A stretch of DNA of 64,000 bases from Nocardioides iriomotensis (GCF_004168035.1 NZ_SDPU01000014.1:1-64000); one strand, 5' to 3'. Numbered from the stretch's first letter, positions 42,289-51,721 are shown. Notes: a model not told the origin generated them from the sequence alone. Numbers and translations are program-made.

Positions 42289-43352
42289 CCACCCTTCAGG
42301 CCACCACCCGGTCGTACGTCGCCCACGAGTACCCGCTCTGGCGCCGGCTGCTGCTCACCCGCGAGACCGCGATCATCGCCGTGCTCGTCGCGGTCGTCTT
42401 CTACTCGATCGGCAACGTCGAGAACTTCGACGGCCCGCTGACACTGACCTACCTGCTGCTCGACACCGCGCCGATCCTGCTGATCGCGCTGCCCATGACG
42501 TTGGTGATCGTCACCGGAGAGATCGACCTGTCGGTCGCCAGCGTGGTCGGGCTGAGCAGCGTCCTGCTCGGCGTGCTGTTCGAGGCCGGCTACTCCATCC
42601 CGGTCGCGGCGCTCGTCGCGGTGCTGGCCGGCGTGGCGTGCGGCGCGCTCAACGGCTTCCTCGTCGCGTACGTCGGGCTGCCGTCGCTGGCCGTGACGAT
42701 CGGGACGCTCGCGCTGTTCCGCGGCGTCGCCGCCGGCCTCGTCGGCACCAAGGCGGTCACCGGGTTCGACGACCGCTGGACCGACCTGGCCACCGCCAAG
42801 ATCGGTGCGACCGGCGTCCCGGTGGTGATGATCCTGTTCGTCGTGCTCGCGATCGCCTTCGCGTTCCTGCTGCACTTCACGTCGTTCGGCCGCGGCGTCT
42901 TCGACATCGGCCTCAACAGCGAGGCCGCACACTTCACCGGCGTACCGGTCGAGCGCACCAAGCTGATCCTGTTCGTGCTCTCCGGCGCCGTGTCCGCGCT
43001 CGCCGGCGTCTACTTCACACTCCGGTTCGGCAGCGCCCGCGGCGACAACGCCACGGGCATGGAGCTCCAGGTCATCGCCGCGGTGCTGCTCGGCGGCGTG
43101 TCCATCTTCGGCGGCCGCGGCCGCCTGCACGGCGTGATCGCCGGCGTCCTGCTGATCGGCGTGATCTCCAGCGCCCTCCGGCTCGAGGGCGTCACGGTCA
43201 ACGTCACCAACATCATCATCGGCCTGCTCCTCGTGGCGTCGGTGATGACCCCCAGCGTCCTGGCGGCCCTCTCGGGCCTCGCCTCCAGGCGGAACAACCG
43301 GGGCCCGAGCCCCTCCAGCGCGCCGGTCGGCGTGGGAACACAGGAAAGGTAG
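42285..43352 (+). CDS. rhaQ: Rhamnose ABC importer permease 2
   Basis: A 355-aa CUT2 permease with the same plan: LIALPMTLVIVTGEIDLSVASVVG and LLGGVSIFGGRGRLHGVIAGVLL. The ATG overlaps the previous stop (ATGA). It ends with a basic/Ser-Pro tail. With rhaP it forms the membrane channel; each has its own set of about ten helices. Confidence 0.88.
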   Translation: MTTLQATTRSYVAHEYPLWRRLLLTRETAIIAVLVAVVFYSIGNVENFDGPLTLTYLLLDTAPILLIALPMTLVIVTGEIDLSVASVVGLSSVLLGVLFEAGYSIPVAALVAVLAGVACGALNGFLVAYVGLPSLAVTIGTLALFRGVAAGLVGTKAVTGFDDRWTDLATAKIGATGVPVVMILFVVLAIAFAFLLHFTSFGRGVFDIGLNSEAAHFTGVPVERTKLILFVLSGAVSALAGVYFTLRFGSARGDNATGMELQVIAAVLLGGVSIFGGRGRLHGVIAGVLLIGVISSALRLEGVTVNVTNIIIGLLLVASVMTPSVLAALSGLASRRNNRGPSPSSAPVGVGTQER

Positions 43353-43357
43353 AACTG

Positions 43358-44401
43358 ATGAAGTTCCACTCGAAGCGGGCAACCGCCTTCAGCGCGTTGC
43401 TGCTCAGCGGCGCGATGGTCCTCACCGCGTGCGGCGGGGACTCCGAGAGTGCCGACGGCGGCGACGGCGGCAGCAGCAGCGAGGCCGTCTCGATCACGAT
43501 GCTGCCGAAGAACCTCGGCAACCCCTACTTCGACACCAGCACCAAGGGCGCCAAGGCCGCGGCCACGGACCTCGGGGACGACCTCGAGGAGGTCGGGCCG
43601 GAGACGGCCAGCCCCGACGCGCAGGTGCAGTACATCAACACCGCGGCGCAGCAGGGCGTCGGCGCGCTCATCGTGTCGGCCAACGACCCGACCGCGATCT
43701 GCGACGCCCTCAACGAGGCCCGCGACGCCGGCACCAAGGTCGTCACCTTCGACTCCGACACCGACCCGGAGTGCCGCGACCTGTTCATCAACCAGGCGAC
43801 CGCCGAGGGCATCGCCAAGGTCCAGCTCGAGCTGATCGCCGAGCAGATCGGTGGCTCCGGTGAGATCGCGATCCTGTCGGCCTCGGCCAACGCGACCAAC
43901 CAGAACGCCTGGATCAAGATGATGGAGTCCGAGCTGGAGTCGAACCCCGACTACGCCGACATCGAGCTCGTCGACACCGTCTACGGCGACGACGACGACC
44001 AGAAGTCCTTCGACGAGACCGCGGCGCTGCTGCAGTCGCACCCGGACCTCAAGGGCATCATCAGCCCGACCACGGTCGGCATCTCCGCCGCGGCGCGCTA
44101 CCTGTCCGACTCGGACAAGAAGGGCAAGGTCATGCTGACCGGCCTCGGCACGCCGAACCAGATGCGCGAGTACGTCAAGGACGGCACCGTCACCGCGTTC
44201 GCCCTTTGGAACCCGGAGGACCTCGGCGCCCTCGCGACGTACGCCGCCGACGCCCTCGCCACCGGCGAGATCAACGGCGACCCGGGCGACAAATTCCAGG
44301 CCGGCGACCTCGGCGAGTACACCGTCGAGGAGGACAACTCCGTCCTGCTCGGTGACCCGTTCGTGTTCGACGAGTCCAACATCGACGACTTCGACTTCTG
44401 A
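43358..44401 (+). CDS. rhaS: Rhamnose-binding lipoprotein of the ABC importer
   Basis: A 347-aa substrate-binding protein. The lipobox LTAC (Cys near residue 25) lies in the leader MKFHSKRATAFSALLLSGAM; then an acidic Ser/Gly linker and the two-lobe RbsB fold (VSITMLPKNLGNPYFDTSTKGA). ATG at 43358 follows AGGAAAGGTAGAACTG, five bases after the permease stop. A long hairpin follows, which may stabilise the message for high expression of this subunit. Confidence 0.9.
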   Translation: MKFHSKRATAFSALLLSGAMVLTACGGDSESADGGDGGSSSEAVSITMLPKNLGNPYFDTSTKGAKAAATDLGDDLEEVGPETASPDAQVQYINTAAQQGVGALIVSANDPTAICDALNEARDAGTKVVTFDSDTDPECRDLFINQATAEGIAKVQLELIAEQIGGSGEIAILSASANATNQNAWIKMMESELESNPDYADIELVDTVYGDDDDQKSFDETAALLQSHPDLKGIISPTTVGISAAARYLSDSDKKGKVMLTGLGTPNQMREYVKDGTVTAFALWNPEDLGALATYAADALATGEINGDPGDKFQAGDLGEYTVEEDNSVLLGDPFVFDESNIDDFDF

Positions 44402-44415
44402 GTCGTCACCGCGAC

Positions 44416-44456
44416 GGTCGGGCTTGTCGGGATCAGTGGTCTCGACAAGCCCGACC
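44416..44456 (+). terminator. 14-bp hairpin between binding-protein gene and rhamnose mutarotase
   Basis: GGTCGGGCTTGTCG (44416-44429) and CGACAAGCCCGACC (44443-44456) are exact complements around a 13-base loop. The right arm lies within a copy of the dispersed 19-bp repeat (44438-44456). In-operon hairpins downstream of binding-protein genes often protect or attenuate mRNA; genes on both sides share one pathway, so complete termination is unlikely. Confidence 0.6.
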
Positions 44457-44470
44457 ACCCGGAGGAACCG

Positions 44471-44833
44471 ATGCAGCGCGTGTGCTTCCAGCTCCAGGTG
44501 AAGCCGGAGCGGATCGACGAGTACAAGGCCCGGCACGCGGCCGTGTGGCCGGACATGCTCCGGGCGCTGGCCGCCAGCGGCTGGCACAACTACTCGCTGT
44601 TCCTGCGCGACGACGGGCTGCTCATCGGGTACGTCGAGACGCCGTCGCTCGAGGACGCGCAGGCGGCGATGGCGGCCACCGAGGTCAACGCCCGGTGGCA
44701 GGCCGAGATGGGCGAGTTCTTCGAGGAGCTGGGCGACGCCCGGCCCGACACGGGGTTCGTGCAGCTCGAGGAGGTCTTCCACCTGGAGGACCAGCTCGCG
44801 GCGCACGACAGCAGCAGCACTGAGACGAGATGA
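44471..44833 (+). CDS. rhaM: L-rhamnose mutarotase
   Basis: A 120-aa ferredoxin-like dimer that interconverts alpha and beta L-rhamnose. Signature: QRVCFQLQVKPERIDEYKARHAAVWPDML with the catalytic His in KARHAAVW, then GWHNYSLFLRDDGLLIGYVE. ATG follows CGGAGGAACCG. Its TGA overlaps the isomerase start (ATGA). Confidence 0.94.
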   Translation: MQRVCFQLQVKPERIDEYKARHAAVWPDMLRALAASGWHNYSLFLRDDGLLIGYVETPSLEDAQAAMAATEVNARWQAEMGEFFEELGDARPDTGFVQLEEVFHLEDQLAAHDSSSTETR

Positions 44834-46002
44834 GTGAGATGACCAGCTTCGAGGCGGTGGCCGACCAGCTCGACCACCTCGCGGTCGAGGTCCCGTCGTG
44901 GGCCTACGGCAACTCCGGCACCCGGTTCAAGGTGTTCGGCAGCCCCGGCACCCCGCGCACGGTCGAGGAGAAGATCGCCGACGCCGCGGCCGTGCACCGG
45001 TTCACCGGGCTCGCGCCGACCGTGGCCCTGCACATCCCGTGGGACCTGGTCGACGACTTCGGCAAGCTCAAGGCGTACGCCGACGACCAGGGCGTCGCAC
45101 TGGGGACGATCAACTCCAACACGTTCCAGGACGACGACTACAAGCTCGGCAGCCTGACCCACGCCGACCCGAAGATCCGGCAGAAGGCCGTCGACCACAA
45201 CCTGGCCTGCATCGACGTGATGGACCAGACGGGGTCGCGCGACCTGAAGATCTGGCTCGCCGACGGCACCAACTACCCCGGCCAGGGCGACATCCGCGCC
45301 CGCCAGGACTGGCTCGCCGAGGGCCTGCGCACGATCTACGACCGGCTAGGCGGAGACCAGCGGATGGTGCTGGAGTACAAGTTCTTCGAGCCGGCGTTCT
45401 ACCACACCGACGTCCCGGACTGGGGCACGTCGTACGCCCACGTCAGCGCGCTCGGGCCCAAGGCGTTCGTCTGCCTCGACACCGGGCACCACGCGCCGGG
45501 CACCAACATCGAGTTCATCGTCGCGCAGCTGCTGCGGCTGGGCCGGCTCGGCTCGTTCGACTTCAACAGCCGGTTCTACGCCGACGACGACCTGATCGTC
45601 GGCGCGGCCGACCCGTTCCAGCTGTTCCGCATCCTCGTCGAGGTCGTGCGCGGCGGCGGGTACGGCGAGGGCAGCCAGACCGCGCTGATGCTCGACCAGT
45701 GCCACAACATCGAGAAGAAGATCCCCGGCCAGATCCGGTCGGTGCTCAACGTGCAGGAGATGCTCACCCGCGCCCTGCTGCTCGACACCGCCGCGCTCGA
45801 CGCGGCGCGCACCGACGGCGACGTGCTGCTCGCCAACGAGATCTACATGGACGCGTTCTACACCGACGTACGACGTGACCTGGCGGGCTGGCGCGAGCAG
45901 CGCGGCCTGCCCGCCGACCCGATGCGGGCCTTCCTCGCCTCGGGCTACCAGGACGACATCGAGGCCGCCCGCGTGGGTGGCACCCAGGCAGGATGGAACT
46001 GA
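44830..46002 (+). CDS. rhaI: L-rhamnose isomerase
   Basis: A 390-aa TIM-barrel metalloenzyme converting L-rhamnose to L-rhamnulose, of the rhizobial/actinobacterial RhaI type rather than the E. coli RhaA type. Visible metal-site stretches are EYKFFEPAFYHTDVPDWGTSY, VCLDTGHHAPGTNIEF, FDFNSRFYADDDLIVGAADPF and MLDQCHNIEKKIPGQ. The length is as expected. It is coupled to rhaM by ATGA overlap. Next gene follows one base after its stop. Confidence 0.93.
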   Translation: MSEMTSFEAVADQLDHLAVEVPSWAYGNSGTRFKVFGSPGTPRTVEEKIADAAAVHRFTGLAPTVALHIPWDLVDDFGKLKAYADDQGVALGTINSNTFQDDDYKLGSLTHADPKIRQKAVDHNLACIDVMDQTGSRDLKIWLADGTNYPGQGDIRARQDWLAEGLRTIYDRLGGDQRMVLEYKFFEPAFYHTDVPDWGTSYAHVSALGPKAFVCLDTGHHAPGTNIEFIVAQLLRLGRLGSFDFNSRFYADDDLIVGAADPFQLFRILVEVVRGGGYGEGSQTALMLDQCHNIEKKIPGQIRSVLNVQEMLTRALLLDTAALDAARTDGDVLLANEIYMDAFYTDVRRDLAGWREQRGLPADPMRAFLASGYQDDIEAARVGGTQAGWN

Positions 46003-46003
46003 C

Positions 46004-48040
46004 GTGAGTGACCAGACCCCCGGCGACCTGATCGCCCGGTCGAACCGTCTCGGGGCGGACGCCCGCAACACCAACTACGCCGGCGGCAACACCTCCGCCA
46101 AGGGCACGGCGACCGACCCGGTCACCTCCGAGCCCACCGAGCTGCTGTGGGTGAAGGGTTCCGGCGGTGACCTCGGCACCCTCACCGAGGCCGGCCTCGC
46201 GGTGCTGCGGCTCGACCGGCTCCGGTCCCTGGTCGCCGTCTACCCGGGCGTCGAGCGCGAGGACGAGATGGTCGCGGCGTTCGACTACTGCCTGCACGGC
46301 AAGGGCGGCGCGGCGCCGTCGATCGACACCGCGATGCACGGGCTCGTCGACGCGGCACACATCGACCACCTGCACCCCGACTCCGGCATCGCGCTCGCGA
46401 CCGCCGCCGACGGCGAGGCGCTGACCAAGGAGTGCTTCGGCGACAAGGTCACCTGGGTCGACTGGCGCCGCCCCGGCTTCCAGCTCGGCCTCGACATCGC
46501 CGAGGTCAAGCGCAACAACCCGCAGGCGATCGGCGTGATCCTCGGCGGGCACGGCATCACCGCGTGGGGCGACACCTCCGACGAGTGCGAGCGCAACTCG
46601 CTGGAGATCATCCGCACCGCCGAGCAGTTCCTCGCCTCGCACGGCAAGGCCGAGCCGTTCGGTGCGGTCGTCCCCGGATTCGAGGCGCTGCCCGAGTCCG
46701 AGCGTCGCGCCCGCGCCGCCGCCCTGGCGCCGGTGGTCCGGGGCCTCGCCTCGACCGACGCCCCGCAGCTCGGCCACTTCGACGACAGCGACGTGGTGCT
46801 GGAGTTCCTCTCGCGCGAGAAGCTGCAGCCGCTCGCCGAGCTCGGCACCTCCTGCCCCGACCACTTCCTGCGCACCAAGGTCCGTCCGCTGGTGGTCGAC
46901 CTGCCCGGCACCGCCCCGCTCGAGGACGTGGTCACCCGGCTCAAGGAGCTGCACGTCGCCTACCGGGAGGAGTACGCCGCCTACTACGACCGGCACGCGA
47001 CGCCCGAGAGCCCCGCCATGCGCGGTGCCGACCCGGCGATCGTGCTGGTGCCGGGCGTCGGGATGTTCTCGTTCGGCAAGGACAAGCAGACCGCCCGCGT
47101 GGCGGGTGAGTTCTACGTCAACGCGATCAACGTGATGCGCGGCGCCGAGGCGGTGTCGACCTACGCCCCGATCGCCGAGAGCGAGAAGTTCCGCATCGAG
47201 TACTGGTCGCTCGAGGAGGCCAAGCTCCAGCGGATGCCGAAGCCCAAGCCGCTCGCCGGCCGGGTCGCGCTCGTCACCGGTGCCGGCTCCGGCATCGGCA
47301 AGGCGATCGCCGAGCGGCTCGGCGCCGAGGGTGCCTGCGTCGTCGTGGCCGACCTGAACGCCGACGGGGCCCGTGCGGTCGCGGAGGGCATCGGCACCAC
47401 CGACCGTGCGATCTCCGTCGTCGCCGACGTCACCGACGCCGACGCGGTGCAGGCGGCCGTCGACGCGGCCGCGCTCGCCTTCGGTGGTGTCGACCTCGTC
47501 GTCAACAACGCCGGCCTCTCGATCTCCAAGCCGCTGCTGGAGACCACCGAGAAGGACTGGGACCTCCAGCACGACGTGATGGCCAAGGGCTCGTTCCTGG
47601 TGTCGCGCGCGGTGGCGAAGACGATGGTCGAGCAGGGGATGGGCGGTGACATCGTCTACATCTCCTCGAAGAACTCCGTGTTCGCCGGCCCGAACAACGT
47701 CGCCTACGGCGCCGCCAAGGCCGACCAGGCGCACCAGGTGCGGCTGCTCGCGGCCGAGCTCGGCGAGCACGGCATCCGGGTCAACGGCGTGAACCCCGAC
47801 GGGGTCGTCCGCGGCTCCGGCATCTTCGCCCAGGGCTGGGGCGCCCAGCGCGCCGCCGTGTACGGCGTGGAGGAGAAGGACCTGGGCGCGTTCTACGCCC
47901 AGCGCACCCTCCTCAAGCGCGAGGTGCTGCCCGAGCACGTCGCCAACGCGGTGTTCGCGCTGACCGGCGGCGACCTGACGCACACCACGGGCCTGCACGT
48001 CCCGGTCGACGCGGGCGTCGCGGCCGGCTTCCTGCGATGA
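46004..48040 (+). CDS. rhaD: Bifunctional rhamnulose-1-phosphate aldolase / lactaldehyde dehydrogenase
   Basis: A 678-aa fusion. The N-terminal half (about 1-400) is a class II aldolase: TNYAGGNTSAKGTA, LWVKGSGGDLGT, and the zinc site in HIDHLHPDSGIA near residue 120. The C-terminal half is an SDR: VTGAGSGIGKAIA near 424 and YGAAKADQ near 568. It would cleave rhamnulose-1-P to DHAP and L-lactaldehyde, then oxidise the aldehyde to lactate. GTG at 46004 follows the isomerase stop by one base. Confidence 0.93.
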   Translation: MSDQTPGDLIARSNRLGADARNTNYAGGNTSAKGTATDPVTSEPTELLWVKGSGGDLGTLTEAGLAVLRLDRLRSLVAVYPGVEREDEMVAAFDYCLHGKGGAAPSIDTAMHGLVDAAHIDHLHPDSGIALATAADGEALTKECFGDKVTWVDWRRPGFQLGLDIAEVKRNNPQAIGVILGGHGITAWGDTSDECERNSLEIIRTAEQFLASHGKAEPFGAVVPGFEALPESERRARAAALAPVVRGLASTDAPQLGHFDDSDVVLEFLSREKLQPLAELGTSCPDHFLRTKVRPLVVDLPGTAPLEDVVTRLKELHVAYREEYAAYYDRHATPESPAMRGADPAIVLVPGVGMFSFGKDKQTARVAGEFYVNAINVMRGAEAVSTYAPIAESEKFRIEYWSLEEAKLQRMPKPKPLAGRVALVTGAGSGIGKAIAERLGAEGACVVVADLNADGARAVAEGIGTTDRAISVVADVTDADAVQAAVDAAALAFGGVDLVVNNAGLSISKPLLETTEKDWDLQHDVMAKGSFLVSRAVAKTMVEQGMGGDIVYISSKNSVFAGPNNVAYGAAKADQAHQVRLLAAELGEHGIRVNGVNPDGVVRGSGIFAQGWGAQRAAVYGVEEKDLGAFYAQRTLLKREVLPEHVANAVFALTGGDLTHTTGLHVPVDAGVAAGFLR

Positions 48041-49503
48041 GCGGGACCCGTCCGCTGCGCGTCGCCGCGGTCGACCTCGGCGCCAGCAGCGGGCGGGTCA
48101 TGGTCGGCACGGTCGGCCCGGACCTCCTCGACCTCGAGGAGGTGCACCGCTTCCGCAACGGGGCGGTCGAGGTCGACGGCGCGCTCACCTGGGATGTGCG
48201 CGCCCTGCACGCCGAGGTGCTCGCCGGCCTCCGGGCCGCCGCGGCCGGGGGACCGGTCGACGGCGTCGGGATCGACTCCTGGGCCGTCGACTACGGCCTG
48301 CTCGACACCACCGGCGAGCTCGTCGGGCCGGTCGTCGCCTACCGCGACAGCCGCACCGACGGGGTCCGCGAGCGGGTCGTCGAGGTCGTGCCGGAGGAGG
48401 AGCTCTACGCCACCACCGGCCTGCAGCAGCTGCCCTTCAACACCCTGTACCAGCTCGTCTCCGCGCCCGACCTCCTCGGTGGCGCGGAGACGATGCTGCT
48501 GGTCCCCGACCTCCTGGCCTACTGGCTGACCGGCCAGGTCGGCGCCGAGCGCACCAACGCCTCCACCACGCAGCTGTACGACGTGCGCGGACGCGACTGG
48601 GCGACCGGGCTCGCCGAGAAGGTCGGTGTGCCGGCGCGGATCCTGCCGCCGCTGCGCGACCCGGGCACGACCATCGGCTCGCTGCTGCCGGACGTCTCCG
48701 CCGCCGTCGGCCTGCCGGCCGGCACTCCCGTCGTCGCGGTCGGCTCGCACGACACCGCGTCCGCCGTCGTGGGCGTGCCGTTCACCCACCGGTCGCGCGC
48801 GGCCTACATCTCCTCGGGCACCTGGTCGCTGGTGGGCGTCGAGCTCGACGAGCCGGTGCTCAGCGACGCGGCTCGCGAGGCCGACTTCACCAACGAGGGC
48901 GGCGTCGACCGGACGATCCGCTTCCTCCGCAACGTGTCCGGGCTCTGGGTCCTCTCCGAGGCGATCCGCACCTGGGAGTCCCGGGGCGAGGACGTCGGGC
49001 TCGCGGACCTGCTCGCGGAGGCGGCCGCCGTACCCGCGCTGCGGTCGGTGGTCGACCTGGAGGCCCCGGAGTTCCTGCCGCCCGGCGACATGGAGGCCCG
49101 GATCGCGGCGGCGTGCGCGGCCTCCGGCCAGCCGGTGCCCGGCACCCGCGCCGAGGTCGCCCGATGCGTCCTCGACAGCCTCGCCCTCGCCTACCGCCGC
49201 GTCGTCCGGCGAGCCGCCGCGCTCTCCGGCGTCGGCGTCGAGGTCGTGCACGTCGTCGGCGGCGGCGCCCGCAACGAGCTGCTCTGCGCGCTGACCGCGT
49301 CGGCCTGCGGCGTCCCCGTGCTGGCCGGCCCGGTCGAGGCCGCCGCGCTCGGCAACGTGCTCGTCCAGGCCCGCGCGCTGGGCGCCGACCTGCCCGACCT
49401 CGCCGCGATGCGCGCGCTGGTCCGCGCCACCCACGAGCTGGTGCGCCACGAGCCCGCGGAGGTCGGCGACTGGGACGCCGCCGAGCGGGCTGTGCGAGGG
49501 TGA
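48037..49503 (+). CDS. rhaB: Rhamnulokinase
   Basis: A 488-aa FGGY kinase that phosphorylates L-rhamnulose at C1. The ATP loop is VDLGASSGRVMVG at residues 10-20, then GIDSWAVDYGLLD, AYRDSRTDG, TGLQQLPFNTLYQL, and VVHVVGGGARNELLCALTASA at the nucleotide-binding C-terminus. ATG overlaps the aldolase stop. Its end runs into the lactate gene with a GTGA overlap. Confidence 0.93.
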   Translation: MSGTRPLRVAAVDLGASSGRVMVGTVGPDLLDLEEVHRFRNGAVEVDGALTWDVRALHAEVLAGLRAAAAGGPVDGVGIDSWAVDYGLLDTTGELVGPVVAYRDSRTDGVRERVVEVVPEEELYATTGLQQLPFNTLYQLVSAPDLLGGAETMLLVPDLLAYWLTGQVGAERTNASTTQLYDVRGRDWATGLAEKVGVPARILPPLRDPGTTIGSLLPDVSAAVGLPAGTPVVAVGSHDTASAVVGVPFTHRSRAAYISSGTWSLVGVELDEPVLSDAAREADFTNEGGVDRTIRFLRNVSGLWVLSEAIRTWESRGEDVGLADLLAEAAAVPALRSVVDLEAPEFLPPGDMEARIAAACAASGQPVPGTRAEVARCVLDSLALAYRRVVRRAAALSGVGVEVVHVVGGGARNELLCALTASACGVPVLAGPVEAAALGNVLVQARALGADLPDLAAMRALVRATHELVRHEPAEVGDWDAAERAVRG

Positions 49504-49508
49504 GCCGC

Positions 49509-50243
49509 ATGCGGGTGGCGCTGATGGTGACGTGCCTCAACGACGCGCTGTTCCCCGACGCGGGGAAGGCGGTCGTGTCGCTGCTGCGTCGTGTCGGGGT
49601 CGACGTGGAGTTCCCGCAGGCGCAGACCTGCTGCGGGCAGCCGATGGTCAACACCGGCTACCTCGACGAGGCGGTGCCCGTCGTCCGCACCTTCGTCGAC
49701 GCCTTCGCCGGCTACGACTACGTCGTCACGCCCTCCGGTTCCTGCGCCGGCTCGGCCCGGCACCAGCACGCGCTGGTCGCCCGGCGCTCGGGCGACAGCG
49801 GGCTGGAGACCTCGGTCGCCGAGGTGGCGCCGAAGGTCCTCGAGCTCACCGAGTTCCTCGTCGACGTGCTCGGCGTGACCGACGTCGGGGCGTCGTTCCC
49901 GCACACCGTCACCTACCACCCGACCTGCCACTCGCTGCGGATGCTCGGCGTCGGCGACCGGCCGCTCCGGCTGCTGCGCGAGGTGCGGGGCATCCGGCTC
50001 GTGGACCTGCCGCAGGCCGAGTCGTGCTGCGGCTTCGGCGGCACGTTCGCGGTGAAGAACGCCGACACCTCCATCGCGATGGGCTCGGACAAGGCCCGCA
50101 ACGTCGTCGCGTCCGGCGCCGAGGTGCTCGTCGCCGGCGACTCGTCGTGCCTGATGCACATCGGCGGCCTGCTGTCGCGGCAGCGCAGCGGCATCCGGGT
50201 GATGCACCTCGCGGAGGTGCTGGCGATGAAGGAGGGAGGGTAG
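49509..50243 (+). CDS. lutA: L-lactate utilisation Fe-S protein LutA
   Basis: A 244-aa protein with two CCG domains, each starting with a cysteine pair: QTCCGQPMVNTG (41-43) and ESCCGFGGTFAVKN. Such LutA/LldE proteins form a complex with LutB and LutC that oxidises L-lactate to pyruvate. ATG at 49509 or the in-frame GTG at 49500 (overlapping the rhaB stop as GTGA) may start it. Its stop TAG shares a base with the lutB start. It lies straight after the rhamnose genes, whose aldolase-dehydrogenase makes lactate. Confidence 0.92.
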   Translation: MRVALMVTCLNDALFPDAGKAVVSLLRRVGVDVEFPQAQTCCGQPMVNTGYLDEAVPVVRTFVDAFAGYDYVVTPSGSCAGSARHQHALVARRSGDSGLETSVAEVAPKVLELTEFLVDVLGVTDVGASFPHTVTYHPTCHSLRMLGVGDRPLRLLREVRGIRLVDLPQAESCCGFGGTFAVKNADTSIAMGSDKARNVVASGAEVLVAGDSSCLMHIGGLLSRQRSGIRVMHLAEVLAMKEGG

Positions 50244-50275
50244 TGGTCTCGACAGGCTCGACCACCCGGGGCGGC
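50243..50275. repeat. Dispersed repeat forming the lutB start
   Basis: GGTCTCGACAGGCTCGACC (50245-50263) is an exact match in reverse orientation to 39448-39466. GTGGTC (50243-50248) pairs with GACCAC (50260-50265). A partial copy CGGCTCGACCACCCG follows. The lutB GTG start codon is inside the repeat. Confidence 0.8.
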
Positions 50276-51721
50276 TCGACCACCCGAGCGACCTTCGTCG
50301 GGATGCCGGCCTTCCCCGCGGCCGCCCGGACGGCGCTCGCCGACTCCCAGCTGCGCGCCAACCTCGCCCACGCCACGGGCACGATCCGGGCCAAGCGGCT
50401 CCACGTCGTGTCCGAGGTGGACGACTGGGAGGAGCTGCGGCTGGCGGGCGCGGCGATCAAGGACAACACCCTGCGCCACCTCGACGAGCACCTGCTCACG
50501 CTCGAGACCGCGCTCACCGCCCGCGGCGCCACCGTGCACTGGGCCCGCGACGCCCAGGAGGCCTGCCGGATCGTGGCGCGGGTGGCCAAGGACAACGCCG
50601 TCGACGAGGTCGTCAAGGTCAAGTCGATGGTCACCCAGGAGATCGGCCTCAACGAGGCGCTCGCCACCGAGGGCGTCGCGGCCTGGGAGACCGACCTGGC
50701 CGAGCTGATCGTGCAGCTCGGCGACGACCTGCCCTCGCACATCCTCGTGCCCGCGATCCACCGCAACCGCGCGGAGATCAAGGCGATCTTCGAGCGGTCG
50801 ATGGCTGCCGCCGGCCGGCCCGCCCCCGACGACCTCACCGACGACCCGGCCCGGCTCGCGGAGGCCGCGCGGCTGCACCTGCGGGAGAAGTTCCTGCGGG
50901 CCCGGATGGCCGTCTCCGGCGCCAACTTCGCCGTCGCCGAGACCGGCACGCTGGTCGTCGTCGAGTCCGAGGGCAACGGCCGGATGTGCCTGACCCTGCC
51001 CGAGATCCTCGTGTCCGTCGTCGGGATCGAGAAGGTCGTGCCGACGTACGACGACCTCGACGTGTTCCTCCAGCTCCTCCCGCGGTCGTCGACGGGGGAG
51101 CGGATGAACCCCTACACCTCCACGTGGACCGGGGTCACGCCCGGCGACGGGCCGCAGCAGGTGCACGTGGTGCTGCTGGACAACGGCCGCACCCGGGCGC
51201 TCGCCGACGAGCTCGGCCGGCAGGCCTTGCGCTGCATCCGGTGCTCCGCGTGCCTCAACGTCTGCCCGGTCTACGAGCGCACCGGCGGCCACGCCTACGG
51301 CTCGGTCTACCCCGGCCCGATCGGCGCGATCCTCAACCCGCTGCTCAAGGGCGCGGGCCACGACCCGCAGACCGACTCGCTGCCCTACGCCTCCACGCTG
51401 TGCGGCGCGTGCTTCGAGGCCTGCCCGGTGCGCATCGACATCCCGTCGATCCTGGTCGACCAGCGCGCGAAGGTCGTCGACGCCCACCGCGGCCGCCCCT
51501 CGGTCACCGGCGTCGCGATGAAGGGAGCCGCCGCCACGCTCCGCACCGGACGCCGGCTCGGCCTCGCCGAGAAGCTCACCCCGCTCGGGCTCCGGGCCGC
51601 CCGCTTGCTCGGCGTCGCCCACCGCTGGACGTCCGCCCGCGACCTCCCGCCACCGGCGGCCGAGTCGTTCCGCGCCTGGTGGCAGCGCACCGACGGGGGC
51701 CGCGATGACGACCAAGCCTGA
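50243..51721 (+). CDS. lutB: L-lactate utilisation Fe-S protein LutB
   Basis: A 492-aa protein with two 4Fe-4S motifs: C331-x2-C334-x2-C337-x3-C341 (CIRCSACLNVCP) and C387-x2-C390-x3-C394 (CGACFEACP). Mid-section DUF162-like part contains DEVVKVKSMVTQEIGLNEAL. GTG at 50243 after GGAGGGAGGGTA is taken since TFVGMPAFP looks like the usual N-terminus; ATG at 50303 is an alternative. The first 17 codons lie in a dispersed repeat. It overlaps lutC by 17 bases. Confidence 0.92.
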   Translation: MVSTGSTTRGGSTTRATFVGMPAFPAAARTALADSQLRANLAHATGTIRAKRLHVVSEVDDWEELRLAGAAIKDNTLRHLDEHLLTLETALTARGATVHWARDAQEACRIVARVAKDNAVDEVVKVKSMVTQEIGLNEALATEGVAAWETDLAELIVQLGDDLPSHILVPAIHRNRAEIKAIFERSMAAAGRPAPDDLTDDPARLAEAARLHLREKFLRARMAVSGANFAVAETGTLVVVESEGNGRMCLTLPEILVSVVGIEKVVPTYDDLDVFLQLLPRSSTGERMNPYTSTWTGVTPGDGPQQVHVVLLDNGRTRALADELGRQALRCIRCSACLNVCPVYERTGGHAYGSVYPGPIGAILNPLLKGAGHDPQTDSLPYASTLCGACFEACPVRIDIPSILVDQRAKVVDAHRGRPSVTGVAMKGAAATLRTGRRLGLAEKLTPLGLRAARLLGVAHRWTSARDLPPPAAESFRAWWQRTDGGRDDDQA

